From Bacteroidales bacterium UBA3742 (GTDB taxonomy: Bacteria; Bacteroidota; Bacteroidia; Bacteroidales; Paludibacteraceae), in the NCBI GenBank assembly GCA_002371785.1, contig DFGU01000073.1:1-33443 (forward strand): 33,443 nt of DNA. Direction: 5' to 3'. The translations under genes were made by a program, and so were the position numbers. The notes beneath the pieces are model-generated. The model searched no databases, was not told the origin of the DNA, and saw only the letters and a list, made by a program, of their open reading frames with translations. Positions 1 through 8,107 of this stretch are shown one piece after another (within the stretch, counting starts at the first letter, position 1; each line of letters opens with the position of its first letter).

Positions 1-773
1 ATGACGCTGTCGCGCATCGCCATGAGGCTGTCCGGCTCAAACTGCGCCTGGCTGGTATAGGGGTAGGAGTAGAGCGTCAGGTAGCGGCGCATGGGTCCCT
101 TGTCGTTGCAGCAAAGGAAGACGCGAATGTCGCCCGCCAGCGTGGTATCTTTCACAAAGACATACTCCTCGGGAATGGTCAGTCCGTAGCCGTAGTCGTG
201 ACGCAACTGTTGCATAGCATCCGGATTCGGTTGACGGCGGTAGAACGTAGCCTGGCGCAGCATTTCCTGCCCTACAAACCACTCGCGGACCTGGTCGCCG
301 TAACGCAACCACCAGCTGACAAAAGCCGTATCATTCGGTGCCTGGATGCGATAGACGGCCTGCGGCGTGGACCATACGTCGGTAGCGGTTTTGGCCTTGA
401 CGACGGTATATTTATCGGGATTGATATCGACGATGAGAATGTTGCGCGTCGGCTTGAGGAAGTCATCGAAAGCGGCGGGAGAAACCTGAGCTAACTTGAA
501 GCAAGGCTCCACCTGCGGCATGCAGGGCATGTCCGTTCCCATAGCGGCGGCTACGAGCTTGTAGGTGCTGGTAATATTCTCGGCATAGGCACTGCCGTTG
601 TCGGCCTGCCAAGGATCGGCCATGGCCTGCTCCAGCGGATGATCGGGGATGACTACCAGACACTCGTATATACTGCCCGTCGCACTACCCAGGGTACGAC
701 CTCCGTCACCGCAAGCGGTGAACGTTACACTCAGCACAGCGGCTAAAGCGATAAAAAAAACTGTCTTTTTCAT
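1..773 (-). CDS. DUF4837 family lipoprotein (3' end beyond window)
   Basis: This is an open frame of 257 codons read from ATG at 773 leftward off the window edge, so the C-terminus is missing. The N-terminus is a lipoprotein signal peptide (MKKTVFF, hydrophobic stretch, then FTAC with the lipid-modified Cys near residue 21) followed by GDGGR and the segment TGSIYECLVVI. That segment, the later LAQVSPAAFDDFLKPTRNI and the WWLRYGDQVREWFVGQE segment match my recollection of the Bacteroidota DUF4837 family. The function of that family is not established. The product is expected to be an envelope lipoprotein. It has its own promoter (795-826) and is divergent from the polysaccharide cluster. Family assignment is fairly confident; no function is claimed. 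Confidence 0.8.
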   Translation of the reverse strand, partial: MKKTVFFIALAAVLSVTFTACGDGGRTLGSATGSIYECLVVIPDHPLEQAMADPWQADNGSAYAENITSTYKLVAAAMGTDMPCMPQVEPCFKLAQVSPAAFDDFLKPTRNILIVDINPDKYTVVKAKTATDVWSTPQAVYRIQAPNDTAFVSWWLRYGDQVREWFVGQEMLRQATFYRRQPNPDAMQQLRHDYGYGLTIPEEYVFVKDTTLAGDIRVFLCCNDKGPMRRYLTLYSYPYTSQAQFEPDSLMAMRDSV

Positions 774-794
774 GTTTCATTTTGTTTTGCTCGG

Positions 795-826
795 CAAAAT
801 TACTACAAAAATTGCATATTTGCAAA
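795..826 (-). promoter_or_regulatory. Bacteroidota-type promoter of the DUF4837 gene
   Basis: On the minus strand a TAATTTTG -7 box (795-802) lies exactly 20 bp downstream of a TTTG -33 box (within 823-826). This fits the TTTG/TAnnTTTG primary sigma consensus of the phylum. It is about 22 bp upstream of the ATG at 773 and back to back with the promoter at 832-863. Confidence 0.75.
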
Positions 827-831
827 TAAAA

Positions 832-863
832 TTTGTAGGAATGCGTTTTTTTTTGTAATTTTG
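832..863 (+). promoter_or_regulatory. Bacteroidota-type promoter of the polysaccharide cluster
   Basis: TTTG at 832-835, a 20 bp spacer and TAATTTTG at 856-863 match the primary sigma consensus. The first gene starts at 891, leaving an untranslated leader of about 20 nt. Most genes downstream to 3208 are closely spaced and could be transcribed from here. Confidence 0.8.
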
Positions 864-890
864 CGCCCGATTTAGAAAGAAAGAAGCCCG

Positions 891-1676
891 ATGCGTGATT
901 TTACGCCCGACATATACCGCCAATTGGTGGTCTCGCTCCGCGAGGCGGGGTACACGTTTATGACCATGGAGCAGTACTGCACCGCGCCGAAGAAACCCGA
1001 GCGACTGGTGGTGCTGCGGCATGACGTGGACCTGCGTGCCCGGCGTAGTCAGGCGATCGCCGAACTGGAAGTGCAGGAAGGGGCGAAAGCCAGTTATTAT
1101 TTCCGCGTCATACCGGAGAGCAACCAGCCGGACGTGATCCGTCGGATCGCCCAACTGGGGCATGAGATAGGCTATCACTACGAGGATATGTCGTTGGCGG
1201 GAGGTGATACGAAAGCAGCCATACGCCATTTTGAGGAGTGGCTGACCTATTTCCGCCAGTTCTACCCCGTGCGGACGATCTGCATGCACGGTGCGCCTAC
1301 GAGCAAGTACGACGGGCGTGACCTATGGAAGGAGTACAACTACCGCGACTATGGCATCGTGGGGGAACCTTATTTTGATGTGGACTTTGCGGATATGTTC
1401 TACCTGACGGATACCGGACGATGCTGGGACGGCTATAAGGTGTCGGTGCGCGACAAGATAGAGGGCCATCAGGACGAGTGGATACGACGCGGACTGGTGT
1501 ATCACTCGACGGAGGATATCCTGCGGGCTATCCGGGAAGACCGTCTGCCCAAGAGGCTGATGATCACCACGCATCCTCAGCGCTGGGTGAGGGGCTACGG
1601 GGCATGGCTCCGGGAACTCGTGCTGCAGGGGCTGAAGAATGGGGTGAAGCGATTTTTGATAAAGGTTAAAGGCTAA
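891..1676 (+). CDS. NodB-like polysaccharide deacetylase family protein
   Basis: The 261-residue protein has no signal peptide. The metal-binding motif of the NodB/polysaccharide deacetylase fold appears as RHDVD (residues 43-47), followed by HEIGYHYED (91-99, His91 and His96), a conserved MHG (132-134) and a late TTHPQRW (226-232) that resembles motif 5. This divergent form occurs in surface-polysaccharide loci and may act on a cytoplasmic or membrane-linked sugar; the substrate is unknown. The ATG at 891 is the first after the promoter. The last three codons (VKG) and the TAA stop lie in a 7-bp repeat that also reaches the next start codon, so co-transcription with the sugar transferase is likely. 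Confidence 0.75.
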   Translation: MRDFTPDIYRQLVVSLREAGYTFMTMEQYCTAPKKPERLVVLRHDVDLRARRSQAIAELEVQEGAKASYYFRVIPESNQPDVIRRIAQLGHEIGYHYEDMSLAGGDTKAAIRHFEEWLTYFRQFYPVRTICMHGAPTSKYDGRDLWKEYNYRDYGIVGEPYFDVDFADMFYLTDTGRCWDGYKVSVRDKIEGHQDEWIRRGLVYHSTEDILRAIREDRLPKRLMITTHPQRWVRGYGAWLRELVLQGLKNGVKRFLIKVKG

Positions 1677-1712
1677 TGGCTAAAGGCTAATGGCTAAAGG
1701 GTAAAGGGATGA
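1664..1712 (+). repeat. Seven-unit 7-bp tandem repeat across a gene junction
   Basis: The units read GGTTAAA, GGCTAAT, GGCTAAA, GGCTAAT, GGCTAAA, GGGTAAA, GGGATGA. They begin in the deacetylase C-terminus, provide its TAA stop (1674-1676), fill the 32-bp intergenic gap and run into the ATG (1709) of the sugar transferase. Confidence 0.9.
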
Positions 1713-3208
1713 CCAAACGAATCGGAATAGATATTTTGCTGTGGATTATATCGCTGGTATGTTGCCTCATATGGCGCTTTGCAGCGGATAAGTCGGAGGT
1801 GTGGGCGTATATCGTACTGGCGGCCATACTGATGGCATCGTGGATAGCGGTGGGATTGCTGGTGCAGCTCTACCGCAACTACCGCAAGGCCTGGTACTGG
1901 CAGTCGATGCTATCGCTGGCCGTGACGACGGCTGTGCTGATGCTGGGTGCATACTACCTGCTGCCTAAGACCCCGCTTCCCGTGTCGGTGAACGTAGCGA
2001 TGTGGTTGATCGGTATCGTGGCGGGCATAGACGTGCTGGTGATCCTGATGGAGCACTATTGGAAGTACGCCACCAACATGACCGTTCCCGTCATGCAGGT
2101 GGAGGAACGAGACCATGCTGTCGTGTCGCGTGAGGATGCTCCGCGTAGCGAGAAATCGATGGAGACCGTTCACCGGGCTATTACCTCGCTGACGACCGAA
2201 GAAGACTACCGCATGTTGCTCGAGAGGGCGGGGCTCGGTAGTCGCCTGACGAAGGTGGTGGCCGATCGCGATAGGTTTGCTATCCTGCAATTGCCGGAGT
2301 ATGAGTACAACTGCATCGTAGATATGACCTTGCTCAACGATGCGCGTGGTATCAACAAGCGTTTCTGCTTGGTCAATAAGAAGCTTCCGGACAACGGTCG
2401 CTATGTATGTTGCTATCGTCCCCAGGAATATATCAAGCAGAAAATGCTAAACAAGTATCCCGCCGGACTGAACTGGTGCATCTATTCGCTCTATTTCTTC
2501 TGGAAACGCGTCGTGCCGCGGTTGATGCTCACCTCGCGTTTGTATTACGATACCACCAAGGGCCGTAAGCGCATGCTGAGCAAGACCGAGGTGCTGGGAC
2601 GATTGTACTACTGCGGTTTTGAGGTGGACGAGATCGTGCCGATGGGACATATCGAGTACGTCTTCTGCCACCGTCATATGCAGCCCTATCCCCAGCAGCA
2701 ACTGAAGGTGTATGGACCGCTGATCAAGTTGCGCCGCGTGGGTAAGAACAAGAAATTCGTCTATTTCTACAAGGTGCGCACCATGCACCCCTATGCGGAA
2801 TATATCCAGAAATACGTCTTTGACCAACGTGGCGGTATGAATATCGCCGACAAGAGTGATGACGACTGGCGTATTACGTCGTGGGGTAAGTTCATGCGTA
2901 AGTACTGGCTCGATGAGTTGCCGATGCTGATCAACTGGATCAAGCGGGACGTCAAGTTGGTGGGCGTGCGTCCGCTGTCGAAGACCATGTTTGAGACCTA
3001 TCCCAAGTGGTTGCAAGACAAGCGAACAAAGACAAAACCGGGATTGATCCCGCCCTTCTATATCGATCATCCTAAGACCTTTGAGGAACTGTATGCCTCA
3101 GAGGATAAGTACCTGACGGAGTACCTGAAGCACCCCGTCTGGACCGATACCAAATATTTCTTCATGACCATGCATTCCATCCTGTTCCGCCGGATGCATA
3201 GCGCATAA
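1709..3208 (+). CDS. Membrane-bound sugar-1-phosphate transferase (bacterial sugar transferase family)
   Basis: The 499-residue protein has four predicted membrane helices in the first 115 residues (about 7-24, 33-55, 65-85, 94-112). A central region follows, then a C-terminal bacterial sugar transferase domain. Family signatures are PLIKLRRVGKNKKFVYFYKVRTM-like sequence near 335-358 and WRITSWGKFMRKYWLDELPML, IKRDVKLVGVRPLS near 387-424. Members transfer a sugar-1-phosphate from a UDP-sugar to undecaprenyl phosphate and so start repeat-unit synthesis at the inner membrane. The long N-terminal membrane part and the central insert are typical of WcaJ-type two-part initiators, although the usual N-terminal stretch of the catalytic domain is poorly conserved. 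The sugar is unknown. The start sits at the end of a 7-bp repeat. Confidence 0.85.
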   Translation: MTKRIGIDILLWIISLVCCLIWRFAADKSEVWAYIVLAAILMASWIAVGLLVQLYRNYRKAWYWQSMLSLAVTTAVLMLGAYYLLPKTPLPVSVNVAMWLIGIVAGIDVLVILMEHYWKYATNMTVPVMQVEERDHAVVSREDAPRSEKSMETVHRAITSLTTEEDYRMLLERAGLGSRLTKVVADRDRFAILQLPEYEYNCIVDMTLLNDARGINKRFCLVNKKLPDNGRYVCCYRPQEYIKQKMLNKYPAGLNWCIYSLYFFWKRVVPRLMLTSRLYYDTTKGRKRMLSKTEVLGRLYYCGFEVDEIVPMGHIEYVFCHRHMQPYPQQQLKVYGPLIKLRRVGKNKKFVYFYKVRTMHPYAEYIQKYVFDQRGGMNIADKSDDDWRITSWGKFMRKYWLDELPMLINWIKRDVKLVGVRPLSKTMFETYPKWLQDKRTKTKPGLIPPFYIDHPKTFEELYASEDKYLTEYLKHPVWTDTKYFFMTMHSILFRRMHSA

Positions 3209-3257
3209 TAGCTATCAGCTGTCAGCTTTCAGATGTCAGATTTCAGATGTCAGATTT
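3209..3257 (+). repeat. Seven-unit 7-bp tandem repeat containing the next gene's start codon
   Basis: The units read TAGCTAT, CAGCTGT, CAGCTTT, CAGATGT, CAGATTT, CAGATGT, CAGATTT. They begin directly after the TAA at 3206-3208, and the last two encode the start and first codons (MSD) of the dehydrogenase at 3247. The repeat also creates an out-of-frame ATG at 3233. Confidence 0.9.
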
Positions 3258-6111
3258 TCGTTTACATACCGATGCCCTACATAGAATAGCCTATGCTACC
3301 GATGCCAGTGCGTATCGTGAGATGCCGATGGCGGTGGCTTATCCGGAGACGGAGGACGATATACGTACCTTGCTTGGAGAGGCGATGCGTCGTGGTACGC
3401 ATCTCATACCCCGTGCCGGCGGAACGAGTATAGCCGGTCAGGTAGTGGGTTCGGGTATTGTGATGGACGTGAGTCGCCATATGAACCGCATCCTGGAGAT
3501 TGACCCGGAGCGGCGACTGGTACGGGTGCAACCGGGCGTGGTGCGGGACGAACTGAACGAGGCCTTGCGACCCTACGGACTCTTCTTCTCGCCCGAGACG
3601 AGCACCAGCAATCGCTGCTGTATCGGTGGTATGGTGGGCAATAACTCCTGCGGTACGCATAGTCTGATATACGGATCCACGCGTCATCATGTCATGGGCT
3701 TGCGCGTGATGCTCACGGACGGCACGGTGCATGAGTTGCATGTCAACCGTCAGCCTGACAGCCATTCGCCCGTGATGGATGCCGTACGGAAGCAACTCGT
3801 GGCATGGCAGACGGATAAGACGCTGCTGGCTCAGTTGCGCGAGGCTTTTCCCGATGAGCAGATACAGCGCCGTAGTTGTGGCTATGCCCTGGACGAATGT
3901 CTGGACGCAGCGCATGACGGTGTGTTGCCACTCAACCTACCGGCCTTGATTACCGGTAGCGAGGGTACGCTATGTGTCGTGACGGAGGTCACGCTGTCGC
4001 TGGACCCGCTGCCGGGAAAGGAACAGATGGTGGTCTGTGCCCACCTGGACGATATGGACAGCAGCTGGGAAGCTAACTTGATGGCCCTCAGGCACGCGCC
4101 TACGGCCGTGGAACTGCTGGACGGCAAGATCATCGATCTGGCCCGAACCAATCCGGAGGCCAGTCGTAATTTGTTCTTTGTGGAAGGTCAGCCGGCCTCG
4201 ATTGTCATTGCCGAGTTCCGGGGAGATAGCCGCGAGGAGATAGACCGGCAGGCTGCGGCTTTTGAAAAGGAAGTAGGTACGCTCGCTTATGAGTGTACGC
4301 GCGTTTATGGTGCGGATGTAAGCCGTGTATGGGCGCTACGTAAAGCGGGGCTGGGTGTACTGGCCAATACGGAGGGGGATAGCAAGCCGGTGGGCGTAGT
4401 AGAAGATACGGCAGTGGCACCAGAACGCATGGGAGCGTATATGCATGACTTCCGCGAGATGATGGCGGAGATGGGACTGGATTGCGTCTATTACGGACAT
4501 ATTTCGACGGGTGAACTCCACCTCAGACCTGTGCTGGACCTGAAGCGGCAACGGGATAGGGAACTGTTCCGCCGCGTAGCGGAACGAACGGCGGCGCTGG
4601 TGAAGAAGCATCGCGGATGCCTGAGTGGTGAACACGGTGACGGACGTCTGCGCGGAGAGTTCATCCCGCTCATGTACGGCGAAGAGGTCTATGAGTTGAT
4701 GCGTGCGGTAAAACGTACGTTCGATCCGCATGGTCTGCTCAATATGGGTAAGATCGTGGACACACCGCCTATGGACAGCGGGCTGCGTTACGAAGCGGGG
4801 CAGGGCTATGCCGCCCTTCCGGACACACCGGCCATGCGCGAACTAATGCAGCGTGTGGAGCGTTGCAACGGAGCCGGCGACTGTAGGAAGTCGCAAAGGA
4901 TGGGGGGCACGATGTGTCCGGCCTTTAAGGCTACCGGCGAAGAACTCTATGCCACACGAGCCCGGGCGAATGTGCTGCGCGAGAAACTGACGCACGATCC
5001 GGAGGCACTGCGGAGCGAAGAGATACGCCGCGTACTGGACAGTTGTCTGGCCTGCAAGGCCTGCCGCACGGAGTGTCCGAGCAATGTGGACATGACGCGC
5101 CTCCGGAGTGAGGTGCTGCAACTGATATACGATGAGTCGCATACGCCCGTTCGAACCTGGCTCATCGCGCATATGGCGCAGATAGAGAGCCTGGGCGGCA
5201 TGATGGCACCGGTGTATAATTTCTTTGCGCAGAACAGATGGACCTCGGCCGTGATAAAAGGCCTGGTGGGTTTTGCTGCCGAGCGACATATACCGACCTT
5301 GAGTCGTCATTCGATGCGCTGGTACGTTGAGCATACCGTTGTGCAGCCTACCACTCCGAAAGGCAAGGTATATCTGTTTGCCGATGAGTTTACCGACCGT
5401 GAGTCAGCCGAATTGGGATTGCAGTTCGCCGAATTGCTGACAGGCTTAGGCTATGAGGTGGCGGTGCCGAAGCATGTGGAGAGCGGTCGTGCCGCCATCA
5501 GCAAGGGATGCTTACGTCAGGCCGCTAAGATAGCGACAAAGAATGTGACCTTGCTGCGGGATGTGGTGACCGAAGAGACGCCGCTGGTGGGTATCGAACC
5601 CTCGTGCATCTTGAGTTTCCGAGACGAGTATCCGCGTCTGGTAGAGCCATCGTTGAAGGAGGATGCTAAGCGGCTGGGTAAGAGTTGTTTGCTGTATGAC
5701 GAATGGTTTGCCGCAGAGATCGAGGCGGGACGTATCACAGCGGCCGATTTCGGGCGACTGGATGCCGAGCTTTGGCTGCATGGTCACTGTCATCAGAAAG
5801 CACTGGTAGGGGTTGAGAAGACGGCCGAAGTGTTGCGGCAGATAGAGGGTCTGAAGGTACATATTATTCCATCCGGTTGCTGCGGTATGGCGGGGTCGTT
5901 TGGCTATGAGAAACGTCATTATCTGGACTCGAAACGCATCGCGGAGATGGTGCTGGCGCCTACGATTCGTCGAGCCCGACAAGAGCAACCGGATGCGATT
6001 GTATGTGCACCCGGTACGTCGTGCCGCACCCAGATAAAAGACATGACGGGCGTTGTGGCTTTGCACCCGATAGAGGTGCTTTCGCGTGTTTTTCTTAAGA
6101 AAAAACGCTAA
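3247..6111 (+). CDS. FAD and 4Fe-4S D-2-hydroxyacid dehydrogenase, YdiJ/D-2-hydroxyglutarate dehydrogenase type
   Basis: The 954-residue protein joins three modules. The N-terminal FAD-binding (PCMH/VAO) domain has the PRAGGTSIAGQ loop at residues 55-65, GNNSCGTHS and TGSEGTLCVVTE. The FAD-oxidase C-terminal domain has SGEHGDGRLRGEF near 460-472 and NMGKIVD. The last module is a ferredoxin plus CCG part: CNGAGDC...MCP near 540-558, CLACKACRTECP near 600-611, HGHCHQK near 847 and SGCCGMAGSFG near 876. This layout is that of YdiJ and related enzymes that oxidise D-2-hydroxyglutarate or D-lactate and pass electrons to the quinone pool or another carrier. The sequence cannot separate these substrates. 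It lies directly upstream of wlbA, whose catalytic cycle can generate 2-hydroxyglutarate in some species. The start codon lies inside a 7-bp repeat. Confidence 0.88.
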   Translation: MSDFRLHTDALHRIAYATDASAYREMPMAVAYPETEDDIRTLLGEAMRRGTHLIPRAGGTSIAGQVVGSGIVMDVSRHMNRILEIDPERRLVRVQPGVVRDELNEALRPYGLFFSPETSTSNRCCIGGMVGNNSCGTHSLIYGSTRHHVMGLRVMLTDGTVHELHVNRQPDSHSPVMDAVRKQLVAWQTDKTLLAQLREAFPDEQIQRRSCGYALDECLDAAHDGVLPLNLPALITGSEGTLCVVTEVTLSLDPLPGKEQMVVCAHLDDMDSSWEANLMALRHAPTAVELLDGKIIDLARTNPEASRNLFFVEGQPASIVIAEFRGDSREEIDRQAAAFEKEVGTLAYECTRVYGADVSRVWALRKAGLGVLANTEGDSKPVGVVEDTAVAPERMGAYMHDFREMMAEMGLDCVYYGHISTGELHLRPVLDLKRQRDRELFRRVAERTAALVKKHRGCLSGEHGDGRLRGEFIPLMYGEEVYELMRAVKRTFDPHGLLNMGKIVDTPPMDSGLRYEAGQGYAALPDTPAMRELMQRVERCNGAGDCRKSQRMGGTMCPAFKATGEELYATRARANVLREKLTHDPEALRSEEIRRVLDSCLACKACRTECPSNVDMTRLRSEVLQLIYDESHTPVRTWLIAHMAQIESLGGMMAPVYNFFAQNRWTSAVIKGLVGFAAERHIPTLSRHSMRWYVEHTVVQPTTPKGKVYLFADEFTDRESAELGLQFAELLTGLGYEVAVPKHVESGRAAISKGCLRQAAKIATKNVTLLRDVVTEETPLVGIEPSCILSFRDEYPRLVEPSLKEDAKRLGKSCLLYDEWFAAEIEAGRITAADFGRLDAELWLHGHCHQKALVGVEKTAEVLRQIEGLKVHIIPSGCCGMAGSFGYEKRHYLDSKRIAEMVLAPTIRRARQEQPDAIVCAPGTSCRTQIKDMTGVVALHPIEVLSRVFLKKKR

Positions 6112-6114
6112 TTA

Positions 6115-6146
6115 TTTGCATAAGTCAAATTTTTTTCGTACCTTTG
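6115..6146 (+). promoter_or_regulatory. Bacteroidota-type promoter of wlbA
   Basis: TTTG at 6115-6118, a 20 bp spacer and TACCTTTG at 6139-6146 fit the consensus. The leader to the ATG at 6217 is about 65 nt and carries an alternating purine-pyrimidine tract (6166-6193). Confidence 0.8.
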
Positions 6147-6216
6147 CACGCTCATTTGATTGTGAGCGCGCGCATGATGCGTGTATATACGTGATAAATA
6201 GAGAAATAAGATAGAG

Positions 6217-7203
6217 ATGAAGAACTTTGCGTTAATTGGAGCTGCCGGCTATATTGCACCGCGTCATATTAAGGCCATTGCCGATACAGGCAACAACCTG
6301 ATGGTGGCATATGATAAGTTTGACTCGGTAGGTAGACTGGATAGCAGTTTTCCGGATTGTTCGTTCTTTACGGAGAACGAGCAGTTCGACCGTTTCTGTT
6401 CGAAACAAATGCGTACCGCTAATCCCCTGGAGTGGGTGTCGATCTGTACGCCGAACTATACCCATGATGCGTTTATCCGTTACGGTCTGCGTCTGGGATG
6501 CGATGTGATATGCGAGAAGCCGCTGGTGTTGAATCCGTATAATATTGACAACTTGGTGGAACTGGAGCAGGAGACGGGTCATAAGGCTTATACTATCTTG
6601 CAGCTTCGTCTGCACGACAAGATTCGCGCACTGAAGCAGAAAGTGGAGCGCGAGACGGCAGAGGACCCGAAGAAGGTATATGATGTGGATCTGACGTATA
6701 TCACCAGTCGCGGCAAGTGGTACTACTCGAGTTGGAAGGGCGATGTGCACAAGAGTGGCGGTATTGCTACGAATATCGGTGTGCATTTTTACGATATGTT
6801 GCAGTGGGTGTTTGGTAGCGTGAGGAAGAACGTGGTGCATGTCATGTCGTTCGACCGCGTAGCCGGCTACTTGGAGCTGGAGCATGCCCGTGTGCGTTAC
6901 TTCCTGTCGATCAATGCCGAGTGCCTGCCGGCCAACGCCGTGCAGGGAGAGAAGCGTACGTATCGCACGCTGTCGATCGATGGCGAGGAGTTTGAGTTCA
7001 GCGCCGGTTTTACCGAGCTGCATACGGAGAGTTACAAACAGATTCTGGCCGGTAACGGCTTCCGTATCAGCGAGGCGCGTCCGTGCATCGAGACGGTGAG
7101 CGAGATACGTCACGCGGAGCCTATCGGACTGGTAGGTGACTATCATCCGCTGGCTAAGTTGCCACTGAGCAAGCACCCCTTTGGATGGGATGAAAGAAGA
7201 TGA
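6217..7203 (+). CDS. wlbA: UDP-N-acetyl-2-amino-2-deoxyglucuronate 3-dehydrogenase (WlbA/WbpB)
   Basis: The 328-residue Gfo/Idh/MocA oxidoreductase matches WlbA along its whole length as I recall that family. It has an N-terminal NAD-binding stretch ALIGAAGYIAPRH (5-17), WVSICTPNYTHD (73-84), the catalytic Lys in CEKPL (Lys101), LTYITSRGKWYYSSWKGD (159-176) and the active-site His in TNIGVHFYD (His190). WlbA oxidises the C3 hydroxyl of UDP-GlcNAcA with NAD+. An aminotransferase (WbpE) and an acetyltransferase (WbpD) then give UDP-GlcNAc3NAcA. Those partners, WbpA and WbpI are not in this window. A private promoter precedes the gene. The TGA at 7201-7203 is followed by an 8-bp repeat and the export genes. 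Confidence 0.92.
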   Translation: MKNFALIGAAGYIAPRHIKAIADTGNNLMVAYDKFDSVGRLDSSFPDCSFFTENEQFDRFCSKQMRTANPLEWVSICTPNYTHDAFIRYGLRLGCDVICEKPLVLNPYNIDNLVELEQETGHKAYTILQLRLHDKIRALKQKVERETAEDPKKVYDVDLTYITSRGKWYYSSWKGDVHKSGGIATNIGVHFYDMLQWVFGSVRKNVVHVMSFDRVAGYLELEHARVRYFLSINAECLPANAVQGEKRTYRTLSIDGEEFEFSAGFTELHTESYKQILAGNGFRISEARPCIETVSEIRHAEPIGLVGDYHPLAKLPLSKHPFGWDERR

Positions 7204-7205
7204 CC

Positions 7206-7261
7206 GGTTTATTGGTTGATAAGTTTATAGGTTTATAGGTTTATAGGTTTATAGTTGAAAG
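7206..7261 (+). repeat. 8-bp tandem repeat between wlbA and the export genes
   Basis: The units are GGTTTATT, GGTTGATA, AGTTTATA and three identical GGTTTATA, then a degenerate GTTGAAAG. It fills almost the whole 61-bp gap. No TAnnTTTG promoter was seen here. Confidence 0.9.
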
Positions 7262-7264
7262 TTC

Positions 7265-8104
7265 GTGAGTAAGATTCGATATATATGGATTTTTGCGTTA
7301 GGTTTGCTCTTGGCGTCGTGTGTGACGTCGAAGAAGGTGAACTATATGCAAGAGCCCGATAAGAGTATTCCTGCGTACGCCGATACCTTGTCGTTCGAGG
7401 ACTATAAGTTGCGAATAGGCGATCGGCTGTATGTGTATGTCTATTCGGTGGATGATCGTATCACGCAGATGTACAACTCGGGCAGCAATGCGTCTCAGAT
7501 GCGTCAGCAGATGGGTCAGGGAGGTGCGTACGGTTCGTACGACCTATATACCTACCTGGTGGATGATGAGGGAAATATCGACTTCCCGACGATCGGTAAG
7601 TTGCAGGTACGTGGACTTACGACGCGTGAGGTGAAACATCTGTTGGAAGATGAGCTGTCGACCCTGATGCGCGAACTGCCGGGCTATAAGACCGTGTCAT
7701 GCGAGGTGAATATTGTGCAGCGGTCGTTCTCGGTAGTGGGTATTCAGAGCGGACGTTACACGATCAACAAGGAGAAGATGACCATCTTCGAGGCCTTGGC
7801 TATGATTGGAGATATTTCGGAGTTTGGTAGCCGTCATGAAGTGAAGGTGATTCGCGAGATTGAGGGCAAGACCAAGATCATGACCTTTGACGTGCGCTCG
7901 AAGGACATCGTCAATTCGGAGTACTACTATATCGAGCCGAACGATATTATTTATATCCGCTATATGCCGGGCTATGCCTTTGGTATCAATTCGGCAGCAA
8001 CGACGCTGGGTATTGTGTCTTCGACCATCTCGTTCGGTGTGTTTATCTACTCGATCGTACAGACCGGTATCAATCATGTTAACAAATACTATGGAGGGAA
8101 GTAA
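7265..8104 (+). CDS. Wza-type polysaccharide export lipoprotein, first copy
   Basis: The 279-residue protein starts at GTG 7265. Its lipoprotein signal ends LLLASC (Cys19). The polysaccharide export (Poly_export) domain is visible as FEDYKLRIGDRLYVYVYSVD (45-64) and DEGNIDFPTIGKLQVRGLTTREV; an SLBB-like segment follows (VGIQSGRYTINKEKMTIFEALAMIGDI). A C-terminal hydrophobic helix (about 244-265) would anchor or cross the outer membrane, as in Wza. The expected role is the outer-membrane channel for capsule or exopolysaccharide, working with the Wzc-type kinase two genes downstream. No ATG fits better: the GTG gives a complete signal peptide, and the region upstream is tandem repeat. Three bases separate it from the second copy. 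Confidence 0.85.
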   Translation: MSKIRYIWIFALGLLLASCVTSKKVNYMQEPDKSIPAYADTLSFEDYKLRIGDRLYVYVYSVDDRITQMYNSGSNASQMRQQMGQGGAYGSYDLYTYLVDDEGNIDFPTIGKLQVRGLTTREVKHLLEDELSTLMRELPGYKTVSCEVNIVQRSFSVVGIQSGRYTINKEKMTIFEALAMIGDISEFGSRHEVKVIREIEGKTKIMTFDVRSKDIVNSEYYYIEPNDIIYIRYMPGYAFGINSAATTLGIVSSTISFGVFIYSIVQTGINHVNKYYGGK

Positions 8105-8107
8105 GCG

